DNA of 64,000 nucleotides. Origin: Paracentrotus lividus (Eukaryota > Echinodermata > Echinoidea > Camarodonta > Echinidae). Each line of letters opens with the position of its first letter. The first letter of the stretch is position 1. Where the stretch lies: positions 20,344,656 through 20,408,655 of the forward strand of contig CALNVZ010002100.1 in NCBI GenBank assembly GCA_940671915.1, read 5' to 3'. The notes beneath the pieces were generated by a model, which did not search any database, was not told the origin of the DNA, and was given only the letters and a program-made list of their open reading frames with translations. Position numbers and translations under genes: made by a program. Below, piece by piece: positions 48,902-60,008 of the stretch.

Positions 48902-49335
48902 AGGATGCTGCAGCCTAGATCGAAGCTATTGTGCGCCTCATTGTGTATCCAATTAAATTTCCTACCCGATCTTCAAATAGGTGCTTAATAGGAAGAAATC
49001 TCAGCCCATGTCATCTTGGGCTTTTTGGAAAAACTTGAGCTAGTTTGCGGTTTTAGCATGAAATAGCGTGCTATTTTGTGCGGTGTTGCACTAGCTCGAG
49101 ATAAATCCGATCATTCATGCACCTGTCCGTGTATACACAAGCGGTAGTCACCAGTTGCGCAATAAGTTTGGGGCTCGTTTGTTCAAGGTCAGGTCAGGCC
49201 GTTAATACAAAAACTTTAGCTCAAGCATGTCAAGCTTGAGCTAGAGCTGCACCGGTTTCTTTTTTTAAAGGTTTTTTCTTCCGATTCACCATTTAGTATG
49301 CTATTTTTAAAGCTCGAGCTATTGCAGAACCACCC
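48902..49335. mobile_element. MITE, AGGCGCTGCTGCAC family, copy 2 (diverged)
   Basis: Collinear with 6384-6822 from end to end: left end 'aggatgctgcagcctagatc' matches AGGCGCTGCTGCACTAGCTC with changes, and the body shares 'tgcggttt', 'atgaaatagcg', 'tcatgcacctgt', 'caccagttgcgcaata' and 'tgttcaaggtc'. The right end is 'gctcgagctattgcagaacc'. It is about 434 bp against 439 bp. The ends of this copy have lost much of their inverted pairing, so it is older than copy 1. Confidence 0.85.
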
Positions 49336-49675
49336 ACTAATCTTTTGATGTCATGAAAGTACAAAATCTACAGTTAACAGTGACCATTTTATTTTGAACA
49401 TTAAGAGATACCCGTACCAGATGGCTTCATCATTCTCAACTTTGAACTTTGAATATCACAAGTTCAATGACAAGTATAATAGACTGTCATTTGATAGCTC
49501 TCTCGATAGAAATGTAGGCAAGCTGTCAGAATATCAATTTCTGACGTTGGTAAATAGAAATGACCCTTGGAGTACTAGCGTCCCACTTTTCTGATCTGCA
49601 TACCACCAAGAGATAATCCCTCCATTGCAACCTCGGTCTTAATCCAACCCTTGAATGGGTTGATGTGATCCTATA

Positions 49676-49790
49676 AGGCGGTCCTGAACTAGCTTGTGCT
49701 CTACAGATAGCATCCTATTTCTGACCTGATGAATTAGCCCGATCGGAGAATATCAGGCTTTTTCTCTCAAATAGCAATCCAATACCAAAG
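49676..49790. mobile_element. MITE, AGGCGCTGCTGCAC family, left-end fragment
   Basis: 'aaggcggtcctgaactagct' and then 'tctgacctgatgaattagcc' and 'cgatcggaga' match the first ~110 bases of the copy at 6384, in the same orientation. The match stops after 'ctcaaatag', so this is a truncated third copy about 340 bases beyond copy 2. Confidence 0.7.
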
Positions 49791-50251
49791 TCACATCGAT
49801 TAGAGACAAATACTGTCACTACTGTGTAATCCAATATTTTTGCGGTTTTGGATTAATTTGGGAAATTCGCGAGTGGATAATTTAACGATTTCTTTTATGT
49901 TTTCATTACTATAATAAATAGCCTTATGCTGAAGCGAAAATTTTTGCGAAAATAAAACAAAATCACTTATACAGTATAGATCATGACCCAAATAGTACAA
50001 CATTTTTATAGATTTGGGGTCAGTTTGGAGTCAGTTTTGCAGTGTAACTGGGGAGTAATCATGGCTCCAGTATACCCCCTTCAAATCAAGTCTATCTCCC
50101 TCAAATGATTCTATAAATATCTCCCGCATGAAGTATTAAAAATAGGAGTCAATAATAATATCAAACCCTCCTGGGTCACTCTACAAATGTTCAAAGGATG
50201 AGCGACATAATCTACAGGCCATGAATAAAAATCAAAGTCGCTAACCTAGGA

Positions 50252-50475
50252 TGAACTCTCGACATAATCATTATTATCATAAGAATTGACTGTATTATTA
50301 TTATTATTAATAATATGATTTTCATCATCTCTAAGCATTTTACAATATTTGGGCAAGTTACTATCCTTGAGTGAACTCTCAGCATGTTTCATAATCATTA
50401 TTTTCATTCGATTTAGCTGTATTATTAACAACAATATAATCATCATCTCCATGCATTTTCCAACATTTTCAGATG
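50252..50475. repeat. Two-copy tandem duplication, period 120 bp
   Basis: 'tgaactctcgacataatcat' at 50252 recurs as 'tgaactctcagcatgtttca' at 50372. Both are followed by 'ataatcatt', a 'ctgtattatta' word and 'catcatctcNaNgcattt'. ATT/ATA-rich interior. The frame across it on the minus strand is low complexity. Confidence 0.8.
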
Positions 50476-51827
50476 TTTGTTTATTCTAGATCTGATCTTT
50501 TCTTTGATGCAGTATTTTTGTTTTGATGATCTCCTTCGATGACAGAGATGGATGCGTTTCAGGTTCATGTAAGGGATCAGGCTTGTGTATTACAATGTCT
50601 GTAGAGTTCATGTTTCTGGTTTCAATACTTCATACCTTCATCAATCATGAAAATAACAAGAATTAGCTTTATATGTTGAAAAACTACTCACAGAAAATGT
50701 ATTGTTGAAAAGCATACAAAAATTGATGCAGTCTGCTTTATAATCTATTCAATACATTCTAGACTTCATGTACAAATAAAATTAATGTGGCTGAAACCTC
50801 TAATAGTCACATCACAAAGTCAGTTACCCACCAAATCAACCCCAGACTGACACCAAACTGACCCCTAACTTTCCATTCATTCAGTCTTGTGTTGGTCTGA
50901 GGCATGAAGATCTTCAACATCCAATTCTACAAAACTTTATTATCTTGCCTACCAATATGTCTCACACTATCCAGAGAACAATTCTATTTTTCACATTTTC
51001 TATGGATTTCTGAAAGGCAATTTGTGATATGTCTGCTCACCTCAGGAATGGAAACTTTGGACTAAAAATAATTAATGACATGAATTCCCAAATATCTAAT
51101 GTTTCTCAGTAGGTTTAAAGTCAAATTCTTCTAGGCCAAGTTACTCGTATTTTAGCAGAAGCATCCAACTACAAAGAAAGAGGAAAAAAATGCTGTGAAG
51201 TAAGTTATTACCTCATTACAGCCTTAAATTATTCTCACTATTGATATCTCCCTCCGCTGAAAGGCCTCTCTTTCATTCTACATGTAAAATTCGTTCAAAT
51301 GATACCATAAATCAGACATTTAAAGCAGCGTAAAAGGGCACAATCCTGCCAAACATCTGTACTTAATTTGAATTTATTGCACCATTTCTGCACGATACTG
51401 GTATTAAAAGGAATGGAATGATTGTTAGGAGAATGATCGGTTCATCGAGGCATTAACCCTTTTATTCTAATCAATAAATTGCTTTTTTTTTAAACGTTGT
51501 AAGACATGGATGAGAAAAAGAGAACATGTTCGTGACAGTGAAGTAGGGCTTCCAGCTCATTTGCTGAAGGGGACAAGATACTCTCAGATGATATAATCAT
51601 TGTCATGATTTAGTGCTTCATAATAATGGTACTTTTTTTCCAAGACAGAAGTTGGCGTAAGTTTCAGGGTTGCAATTCTAGGTCGAACCCTCTTTTCATA
51701 GGGATATGCCTACATTATTCATCATCCAGAAAAAAAAAAACTCCCTCAGAAATCTATAAACCTCATTTCTTTTTACGGACTATGTACTTAGTAAATGATA
51801 TGCTTTGAAATGCAAATTAGAATAAAT
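50476..51827. other. AT-rich non-coding DNA
   Basis: Only short frames; a T-run lies near 51484 and an A-run near 51730. Nothing recognised. Confidence 0.5.
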
Positions 51828-51829
51828 TA

Positions 51830-52725
51830 GGTGGATTCACACCTACCCGATCAGGAAGAATTCTCGTAATTTACGAGAACTGTTTCAATCACCAAAATAC
51901 CGGTAAATTGGGTTTTGTGTTCACATTTGCCCGAACCGTCTTTTTCCGGGGGAAAATACCCGAAGTTATAAACGATTAGGGAAGAAATAGGAAAAACAAA
52001 GAAATACATAAGGGAGAAAAAAAGAAGGAAAAACAAAGAAATAACATAAGAAAAGCGGGGAAAGAAGGAAAACAAAGAAACATAAGAAAAGCGGAGAAAG
52101 AAGGAAAACAAAGAATAACTAGAAAGCGGGGAAAGAAGGAAAAACAAAGAAATACATAAGGAAAGAGAAGGAAGAATGAAAAAACAAAGAAATACATACG
52201 AAAAACGAGAAAGAAGGAAAAACAAAGAAAATACATAAGGAAAGGAGACGAAAAAGGAAACAAAGAAAATAATAAGGAAAGAGAAGAAAGAGGAAAACAA
52301 AGAATCATATTAGGAAAGAGAAGAAAGAAGGAAAAACAAAGAAATAATAAGAAAAGCGGAGGAAAGAAGGAAAACAAAGGGAAATACATAGGAAAAAGAA
52401 AAAAAGAAAAATAAAAAGGAAAAGAAAAAACAAAGAAATACATTAGGACGAGAAGAAAGAAGGAAAAACAAAGAAATACAATAAGAAGAAGAGGGGAATA
52501 GAAAGTTCCCGTAATTTATGTTCACACTACAAAAGTTCCCACGACCTTGGCGAAACTACGCATAGTTTCGACGATGTACCTACTAATTTACGGGAATTTA
52601 TCTTGGGAATATTAAGCGTAGTTTGGTTTCACACTTGCAAAATTACGCGTAGTTTGTGATCGGGGTATGAATACCTGATCAGAGATTACGAGAACTTTTC
52701 CAGATCGGGCAGGTGTGAATCCACC
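51830..52725. mobile_element. TA-flanked MITE carrying an internal minisatellite
   Basis: The left end GGTGGATTCACACCTACCCG and the complement of the right end GGTGGATTCACACCTGCCCG differ at one base over 20, and TA flanks both ends (51828-51829 and 52726-52727), as for Tc1/mariner-type insertion. Both flanking parts of the interior contain related words ('ctcgtaatt', 'cacattt'/'cacactt', 'cccgtaatttatgttcacac'). The middle is occupied by the purine minisatellite listed separately. No transposase. The interior expansion more than doubles what would otherwise be a ~370-bp element. Confidence 0.85.
51975..52500. repeat. Purine minisatellite of about 13 units (about 41 bp)
   Basis: The unit is of the form 'gaaggaaaaacaaagaaata' followed by 'cataagNaaagcgNgaaa'. 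The core 'aacaaag' can be counted 13 times. The + strand is almost free of C and has little T, so minus-strand frames of up to 155 codons (51851-52525) appear, made of Phe, Ser, Leu and Tyr. They are by-products and not membrane proteins. Confidence 0.9.
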
Positions 52726-52727
52726 TA

Positions 52728-54560
52728 GAGAGAACGTGAATACTTACTTTCAAGTATTTGATACCAATGTCACAACCCATATAATCTTCTATTATTTAAT
52801 GTGTAAATTGACATGAACCCTGATCAGGTATTATGGTAGGTAGGTCGATCCCCCCCCCCTCCCCACCACTCTTTGACACAAGAAGCTAGTAATATGTGAA
52901 TAAATTGCCTTTTCTTTGGTTCAACTAGGGTTCCCACTTTAATGTGAGAAAAAAAGATAAATGTGTTGGCCTAAAACCGAAAAGAAATCATCTCTGCTCA
53001 GGCAACACCACCAGAATATGACAAGCTCTGAAAGACGGTGCGAGAAAGACGAAACATGGAAATAACACCACGATCATGAGTGATGTCTGTTTTGTTCCTA
53101 TGTGCGGAGAATGTTTTGAAAGGTTAGGAGGCTCAAACATTGGGTCTAACATTTCCCATCACGTAGGGCTGCATACACGCAGACAGGTGTAAGACGAGTA
53201 CCTCCTGTAGAAAGGGAAGAGATAATGGTCGTCTCGATATTGTCTGGTTTCTATTTTTGATCTCTGACGATGAGCACTTACCATGGATAGGTGGTCTTGT
53301 GATGTCAACATTTCTCTCTCTATCTCTCAGTAGCTTAGAATTTCCTCATGCAAAAGTATCACACTTGTTTGCTTGTCTCTTCCCTCTATCTTACTGCAGT
53401 TTAAAAAGCTCTAGAGTATCTTCAGGAGGATACCAACCTAGTACTCAATACAAGTATCTGTCTCTTTTCTTTGTTATGTCTGTATCTTGTGTTACACTTG
53501 ACTTTGCCTCTATCTACATCGACAAACCTTTCATCTTCCACCTACACTGGTCCATAATTATATTACCACAGCCAGCTATAAAATTGGTTACAACAAGTGG
53601 CTTAATCTTTTGTATTTGCTTGCCTAACAAGCATCATGTTCCATGATGTTACAAACTTAAGTAAATTTGGACAAACTTTAGATGGCTTCAACACCGACAG
53701 GACTGCCATGTGCTGCCTCTAGTGTTCATTTAGATACAATCAGCATACTGCATAATTGAGCAATGATACGACTTTAGGTGAAATTCCTACATAGGAGCGT
53801 AGGCTACACTATTCCCAATCTCACTCAGATCTGGGCGCAAAAAAAAAATGAATGTTGCTTGCAAATGGAGCAGTAAATTGAGGTCAGAGAAGCACTCTGA
53901 AATAAAGTGGGGGGGGGGGGGGGCGCGACACAGTAATACATTAGAAAAATACATAAATGTCTCACACGTACAGCACCCTGGCAGATGTTATCTCACTCTT
54001 CTCTCATTTCACCATCACATTAAATATTGCTCTTGAACCTTTCTGTAGATTACCATTATTCATTCGCTCCAAATATAATCTCTCATGAAATCTAACAACT
54101 AATTGCTGGAGTATATACATTATAAATGGGACTGAGTCATATACTGAAATACATGGTCTTGATCCTGCATTTATCATGCCATTGATGTCATAATTTCAGG
54201 TGGATGTATTCTCATAAGAAGCAACAAATTAAAGGTGCTGGTTTTAGGGTCCTTATCTTGAAAGGTGAGAAGGAATGCTTTGACTGGATAAAATTTATGG
54301 ATAGTTAATGACAGACTCTACCTCTTTTTTTCTTTTTTTTTGGGTTGTTGATTATTTACAACAGCAGTGCTCAGTCAACAAATAACCAAAGGTCTGCTGA
54401 TGTAATACTAAATGTGATTTGTTCATATCTAACCTTATTTTCTTTCTTGATACAATTAGCAAGAATATATGCCTTCCATTTCTGTCCCCTAATTTTAATC
54501 AACATGTAATTCATAATTCATGTTGCCTACTATTCCCTTATGTACTCTAATCATGATAAG
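52728..54560. other. Non-coding DNA with short homopolymers
   Basis: C-run near 52850 and a 15-base G-run near 53911. The + frame at 53257-53646 (129 codons) is hydrophobic and Ser-rich with no domain recognised and no splice context; it begins at a non-ATG codon. Nothing else seen. Confidence 0.45.
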
Positions 54561-54561
54561 G

Positions 54562-54705
54562 CCACAGAGCGTTTTAGAAATTGGAGGGGCTGAGCCGAAA
54601 GTGGGGGAGGGGGGCTAAACAGGCTAAATCACAAATTTATGGTCATTTTAGCTTTTTGTACACATTTGCTAAAAAGTGGGGGGGGGGAGATGCTGAAGCC
54701 CTCTA
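54562..54705. repeat. G-run repeat pair
   Basis: 'aaagtgggggagggg' followed by 'ggctaaa' near 54598 is echoed by 'gctaaaaagtggggggggg' near 54668. It has the look of a decayed dispersed repeat; boundaries are not defined. Confidence 0.35.
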
Positions 54706-55374
54706 GCAACCGCAGCACTGCGGCATCTGCGATTGTCACCAATTAGAATGAAAATGTCATGGCCAGAAAGTGCTAGGATCACATGTCCCAGATGATAACG
54801 AGCCCCATTTATAGCCGACAATTCTATCAGACTATTGTGATGCATTATGGACTCATGGACAACTGAACAAATCTCTAGCACTTGGCCATCAACATCAAAA
54901 TAGGGACCTTCACCTATCCGATAACATCATGTTGGCTCATTAGCCGTGGGCAGCAACAGACCAGACTATTCCTTGCAGAGACAGGGACCCTTTCATACTT
55001 TTACAAGCTGACTGGTTACATGGCCTCCTTTACAGACTCTCCACACAAAATATTTTATCCAAAACCTTTATAAGAAAGCAAAAAAAAAGAACAAAGAAAA
55101 GAACATTCGTATAGCAAACAAGGCATCCAGGAAGCATGCATCAAGGCATAAGCAACCTTATCCCCAAACTGCTGAAGAATGTTTGGAGGCTACCTAATTA
55201 GCATAAGCTTTTTGTCACGAAATTATTAGAGTGTAGCAAATGCGCAAATTGACGGGTTAAGACTGCCAAGTTATACTGTTTTAGTTCAACATATACCATG
55301 ATTCCTTAGAGTAGACAAATCCTATATTTATTTTGAAATGATGCTCCATCTTTTGTTTGTTCCATTGTTTTCAG
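54706..55374. other. Non-coding DNA
   Basis: No feature recognised; A-run near 55080. Ends at a pyrimidine-rich tract with TTTTCAG that could act as a 3' splice site for the next entry. Confidence 0.45.
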
Positions 55375-55632
55375 CATCCACATTACAATCCATCATATAG
55401 CTACACTACTTTGGTAGACCAATACAACAAAACTTGTGTGTGTGGACTGGGGCTTAGTCTCTCATCTAGCCAAGTGTGGAGGTTAATGAAGTCAAGGTGT
55501 ACATCATCACCTAGAATGGATGGTACCAACGATGCCAAACTTGACCTGGCGAGAATGAGAACAAGATGGCTGAAAAGAGAAAGAACTAGCGGATGGGGAG
55601 GACTATACAGGCAGCAGTGTCGGGGTTTGTAG
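55375..55632 (+). other. Weak candidate terminal exon, product unknown
   Basis: An open frame of 85 codons starts right after TTGTTTTCAG at 55374, a fair 3' splice-site match with a T-rich tract, and ends at TAG (55630-55632). GC is higher than in the flanks. The C-terminal half is basic (many Arg, Lys) with 'DLARMRTRWLKRER' readable. I recognise no domain, see no canonical AATAAA close downstream, and cannot find preceding exons. It may equally be chance. Confidence 0.2.
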
Positions 55633-55904
55633 ACTTGGGAAGCAAGAGGAGTTTATTGTGATGAATCCAGTAATGTACATGTATGGTTAAATTATTTGGG
55701 ACTAAAAAATATGGGCCTAAACAAACGCCACACAAGTATCATTCTTATTGAACCATTTATTGAAAATAGAAAAAAGGGATAAGATACAGTCTTAGACCTT
55801 TTAAAATCAGCATAATTAGTTCCATTTTGGACTTGATGCTTAAGTTTATTTTAAACCTCAGTGTTTGGTTCTTCATAATTTAGGAGAGCCTCTGTAAACA
55901 TAAT

Positions 55905-55975
55905 TATTAAAATTTGGTGTTCCACAGGGATCAATACTAAGTCCATTACAATTATTTGTTTACTTATAAAAAAAT
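55905..55975 (+). pseudogene. Reverse-transcriptase relic of a non-LTR retrotransposon
   Basis: Translated in the frame of 55916, the DNA reads KFGVPQGSILSPLQLFVYL followed by a stop. GVPQGSILSPLLF is the conserved block of non-LTR (CR1/Jockey/RTE-like) reverse transcriptases that lies upstream of the catalytic F/YxDD motif. The expected downstream F-A-D-D block is not readable, and the upstream thumb and palm motifs are absent, so only a short, dead fragment remains. Clade cannot be decided. Confidence 0.7.
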
Positions 55976-56063
55976 AATGCCTCCAGTAATATCTTTTATA
56001 TTGTCATGAGTTTTGCTTTCCATCCAATAGTATGATTGGTTAGTGCCTTCAGTCTATAGACTC

Positions 56064-56260
56064 GTTGTTGTTATTGTTGTTGTTGTTGTGTGCCAGCAAG
56101 TTGTCTTCGAGACCTGGTGACCCTATGGAGTACTTTCTTTAGATTTTTTCCCCCTGTCTTTCTGTCATTGTAGACCGTCTTCATGTATAAGATGACCAGT
56201 CTGTATCCCTGGTATGTGAACTTGACCTTTACTATACCCTCCACCTTCCATTGACGACCT
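56064..56260. repeat. (TTG)n run and adjacent dispersed-repeat-like sequence
   Basis: 'ttgttgttattgttgttgtt' is followed by 'gtgccagcaagttgtcttcg' and 'agacctggtgaccctatgga'. The last words resemble the 3' region of widely dispersed retroposons in other animals, as I recall. The assignment is tentative. Confidence 0.35.
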
Positions 56261-59200
56261 TTGCTATCTGGGACCAATCAAGTTCAATTAAGTACACAGC
56301 TTTATCACATTGCAAATAAGATAATCATAAACCCTCTTCCTGTAAAAAGAAATACAAACATGAGAAGCAGTTATGGTGAACAGTTATAACAGTTATGTTC
56401 ACACAACACAGTTGTTGTTTGAAACTTAGTATTAAAAAACATCCTAGTTTTAAACTACAAGCCGATATACCTGTCGAGTTCACACAGGGCAGTCTCTTTA
56501 TGATTATTAACTGAACATCAAAAATTATAACCCTAGCTTCCAAGTTTGTATTTATTATGTGGTTATTTTGAAAGTACAGCACACATGCAGGGGATGTGTT
56601 TTAAAAAATAGGTACAACTGACCTACAAGCTCAACTTCAACATATATCTTGCCTTACAACCCAAGCCTATGGAGTGGGACCAACTGCAGCTTGAAACCTT
56701 GAAACCTTAAAATCTACCGTGGTTTGAATCAACTTCAAGTTTTGAAATCATAAGTGTGTCCTTATAGGCTAAAACCATGACTTAAACCTGGTGTATAGTT
56801 TTGGTAGCAAAAAAGGAATTGGCACAAAACCGATCAAATGTAGTTACATGTTGTCCACATTGCGCTAAAAGATATGTGTGAGAGATCTTGTGACATTCCT
56901 TTCAATATTTCTGATGAATTTCATTTATAAAGTTCGAATATAGCGCAATCCAACTGCCGTTTAGACCTCTGCTGACAAATTCGCATGCCCGAGGTTACGG
57001 CGTGAATTAGTGCGAACGATCTGTGTGTAACACCCACACAAGAGAATCCCCATTGGTTTTCCACGTGAGCGCTAACCTGTGACGGGTCCCCGACTTATCT
57101 TTTTTTATCCTTATATTATGAAATAAAGACACTAAAACGAGATTTCAAGTACTATAATTTGCTTTATTATAGTTATTGGATTCAATCTATCATAATTTAT
57201 CTTAATGTGAATCAAAATAATTTTTTCTTTCTCCCAAAACTATACACCAGCTTTAACCTTAAGGTTTTGAATCGTGATGAAACTTCAGGTTTAAAACCTA
57301 AAAGTTTCAGACTGTTGTGTGAACCAACCTGATGTAATCAGGTTTGTATACATTTCTACCATATCCAACCCACAATAATTGGATGAATTGGCCCATTTGG
57401 GAAATGCAGTATTTGAGTTGACGTAATTCATTTATCGCTCGACAAAACAATAGATTAATTAATTGCCAGGATTGCTCTACTAAAGCTGTATGCACTGTAA
57501 TATATCTCGTTATAAACAAAAATGCTGGAGATAAGTAGAATGGAATGCAACAAGATTGAATCTATACAAAAGACTAAAATAAAAATAAGAAACTGTAAAA
57601 GATATAAACCAGTAGCTGTTCCGCAAACAAATTGCAAGTCATTTTAGAAATGAGAATTGGGATACCCTCCTCCTTTTCAATTGGATTTCATCAATCTGTC
57701 TCGGCAGCGGGGGCTGACAATTACAGCTCAATTTGATCATCTACTGTGCAACCCAACCAAACCAGGCTCTTCCAACTCAATTCATCACCTCCTTCCTTCC
57801 TTTGGCTTGACCCGATCCCGACATCATCAGGCTCCCTGATAGCACCAATCCCATCAGCCTCCTCAAAACCCCCTGATTCCAGCAAGATTAAAATATTTAT
57901 GACGCCTACCCCCTCAAATTGGGGGGCCCCTCCGAGGTTCAAGTCCTACCCCATAAATCGTGCACCATTAGCCTGCCAGGGTCTCCCAGAAACCATACGA
58001 TCCATTTATGACCCTGTCGCTCGCTCTTGGCCATGAATAAAAGAATGGGAATTTCTATAAGCCCTTTACATCCGTTGGATAATGTTTCATGTATGTGTGG
58101 AAAAAAGAGAATGGTTCAAGTATTTAGAGAGCATTTACTCCTAAAAAAAGACTTCCTTTCTAAGATTGTTTTTCCAAATAATGTATTGTTATCCTCTTAC
58201 TCAAGTTCAATTATTTCAGGTTCATTTTTTGCAAAACCTTTTAAAAGAAGACCGTATTGCAGATGATTATCCATGTGAATGAGCAAAATATTGTCTAACA
58301 TTTTGTTACATTCCGTTAGATGCTTGGGTCATGATTTCTCTTCTACAATTTATATTTCCTCCTTTTTAATTTCTCCTTTGGTTAAATACACCTTTGAAGT
58401 AAACCTCTTTAAATTCTTATCTCTTTAAAGATAAATGTAGGTATCTAATTAAAATGATCAATATGAAAAATTTAATGAATGAACATTATGAAACATTTTT
58501 GGACTTATAATATTTTATGAACTAGAAAGCTAGACAAGCGGAGGCATAATCCTGAGGGCCTACTTTCAGTCTCCATCCACCCTATCCCCATCTACACAAT
58601 AGTTCTCTCCCTCTATAATGCGCTAATAATAGAGCAGCCGTTTTATGCCATGGTGAAATGCATATCTACAAGCAATGCAAGAGGAAATAAATATTCCCAA
58701 TAAAGGGATAAAACTGGATGTTTTCTCTTCTGGTGTGCGGTGTCAGTCGCCAGTTTGTTGAATCAATACATGACTCATGTATGGATTCTTTGCCTGCTTT
58801 TCATCCAGTTTCATCCCAAAGCCTGCATTATCATGATGGTCACATAAGGCGACTGTCTACGTTTACCAATGGACCTATACTACAAGCTTCACAATTTACC
58901 CTTCCCACAATGCCTCAGTCACACCGTTAATCAACTCCAGATTGGCTCCACACTGCATAATGATATACCATTCATGGTACAAACTCAATTTTCAGGGTGT
59001 CCCGTGTCTTTTTAGAGTTGGTCTCGCAGATGCGACGGAGGCATTCCATGCTTCTACGCTCGATGCTAATGAACGTCGCATGACAGAGACTGTTTGGTTA
59101 GTTATTAGTGGTAGTCACTGACAGATTACCATCCATCTCACATTCAAATATCAGTCTGAATGCCTCCTAACTACATCTTTACGTCTGCTAAGTACTTGAG

Positions 59201-59388
59201 GTGGATGTAAACATTCTCATGGGCACGATGTGTTTTATTTGTTTTGTTTTAAACCTGTCAGATACAATTTGATTAAGTAAAATACAATGTCTATGGAGCC
59301 AAATTATTTCAGGCTTATGTCCCATATGACATATATTTGGAAACAAGTCTCATTCCCTGCAATCACCAATAAATTTTTCTTATTTCTT
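56261..59388. other. Non-coding DNA; GC-richer patch at 57.65-58.03 kb
   Basis: Mostly AT-rich. Between about 57650 and 58030 GC, especially C, rises and two overlapping + frames (60 and 96 codons) appear, rich in Pro/Ser and without domains. They overlap each other in different frames, which argues against coding. No transposon ends found. Confidence 0.45.
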
Positions 59389-59420
59389 TTATTTTATTTT
59401 ATTTTATTTATTTTAATATA
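59385..59420. repeat. (ATTT)n microsatellite
   Basis: 'cttttattttattttatttt' and continuing impure repeats. Confidence 0.85.
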
Positions 59421-59710
59421 TTCCAAAGTTGTCTGAAGCCACATTATCTGCCTGACATATTAACAACATTTCCATAACAGCTTTCAATGATGGATTGTAA
59501 CATTTATCGTTATTGGTATTTCAAGAGCTAGAATCGCAAAATTCTGCATTAAGAGATGGTAGGTGTTCAAAGGATCACAAATAGCTATCACAATAAATTG
59601 GTCCTGTGAGGTGTCATAATGTAATGGGATGATGACAAAGCTTGACAAATGTGTTCTTTTCATAAAAATGTAGAGTTAATGCCAATTTCTACATTTGTCA
59701 CACCATATCA

Positions 59711-59849
59711 GGGGGGCATTTCATCAAAGGACTTGTCAGACATGTTATCCGACAAATTTGCTCTCAGCCAATCAGATGCAAGGATTTCAGTAGCTTGTAA
59801 CAGTTTGTCAGATAAAACGTCCGACAAGTCCTTTGATGAAATGCCCCCC
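59711..59849. mobile_element. Hairpin MITE 'GGGGGGCATTTCATCAAAGG', copy 1
   Basis: The left end GGGGGGCATTTCATCAAAGG is the exact complement of the right end, and pairing continues through 'acttgtc' and 'gacaaa' so that arms cover about 50 bases each of a 139-bp element. The loop holds 'agccaatcagatgcaa', including a CCAAT word. No target duplication is evident. The second copy follows after 21 bases. Confidence 0.85.
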
Positions 59850-59870
59850 AGGAAGCAGAATGGCAATCTT

Positions 59871-60008
59871 GGGGGTATTTCATCAAAGGACTTGTAGGAC
59901 ATTTTATCCGACAAATTTGCTCTCAGCCAATCAGATGCAAGCATTTCAGTAGCTTATAACAGTTTGTCGGATAAAACGTCCGACAAGTCCTTTGATGAAA
60001 TGCCCCCC
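59871..60008. mobile_element. Hairpin MITE 'GGGGGGCATTTCATCAAAGG', copy 2
   Basis: Same orientation as copy 1 and about 94% identical to it by hand comparison, including the loop words 'tttgctctcagccaatcaga' and 'cagtttgtc'. The left end has decayed to GGGGGTATTTCATCAAAGG. The 160-bp offset and shared loop suggest either tandem duplication of one insertion or nested targeting. Confidence 0.85.

Noticed and set aside
51851..52525. Phe/Ser/Leu-rich 149-155-codon minus frames resembling membrane proteins
   Set aside because: They translate the purine minisatellite; several frames are open at once.
57657..58036. Pro/Ser-rich overlapping + frames and a minus frame
   Set aside because: C-rich composition keeps several frames open simultaneously; no domain seen.
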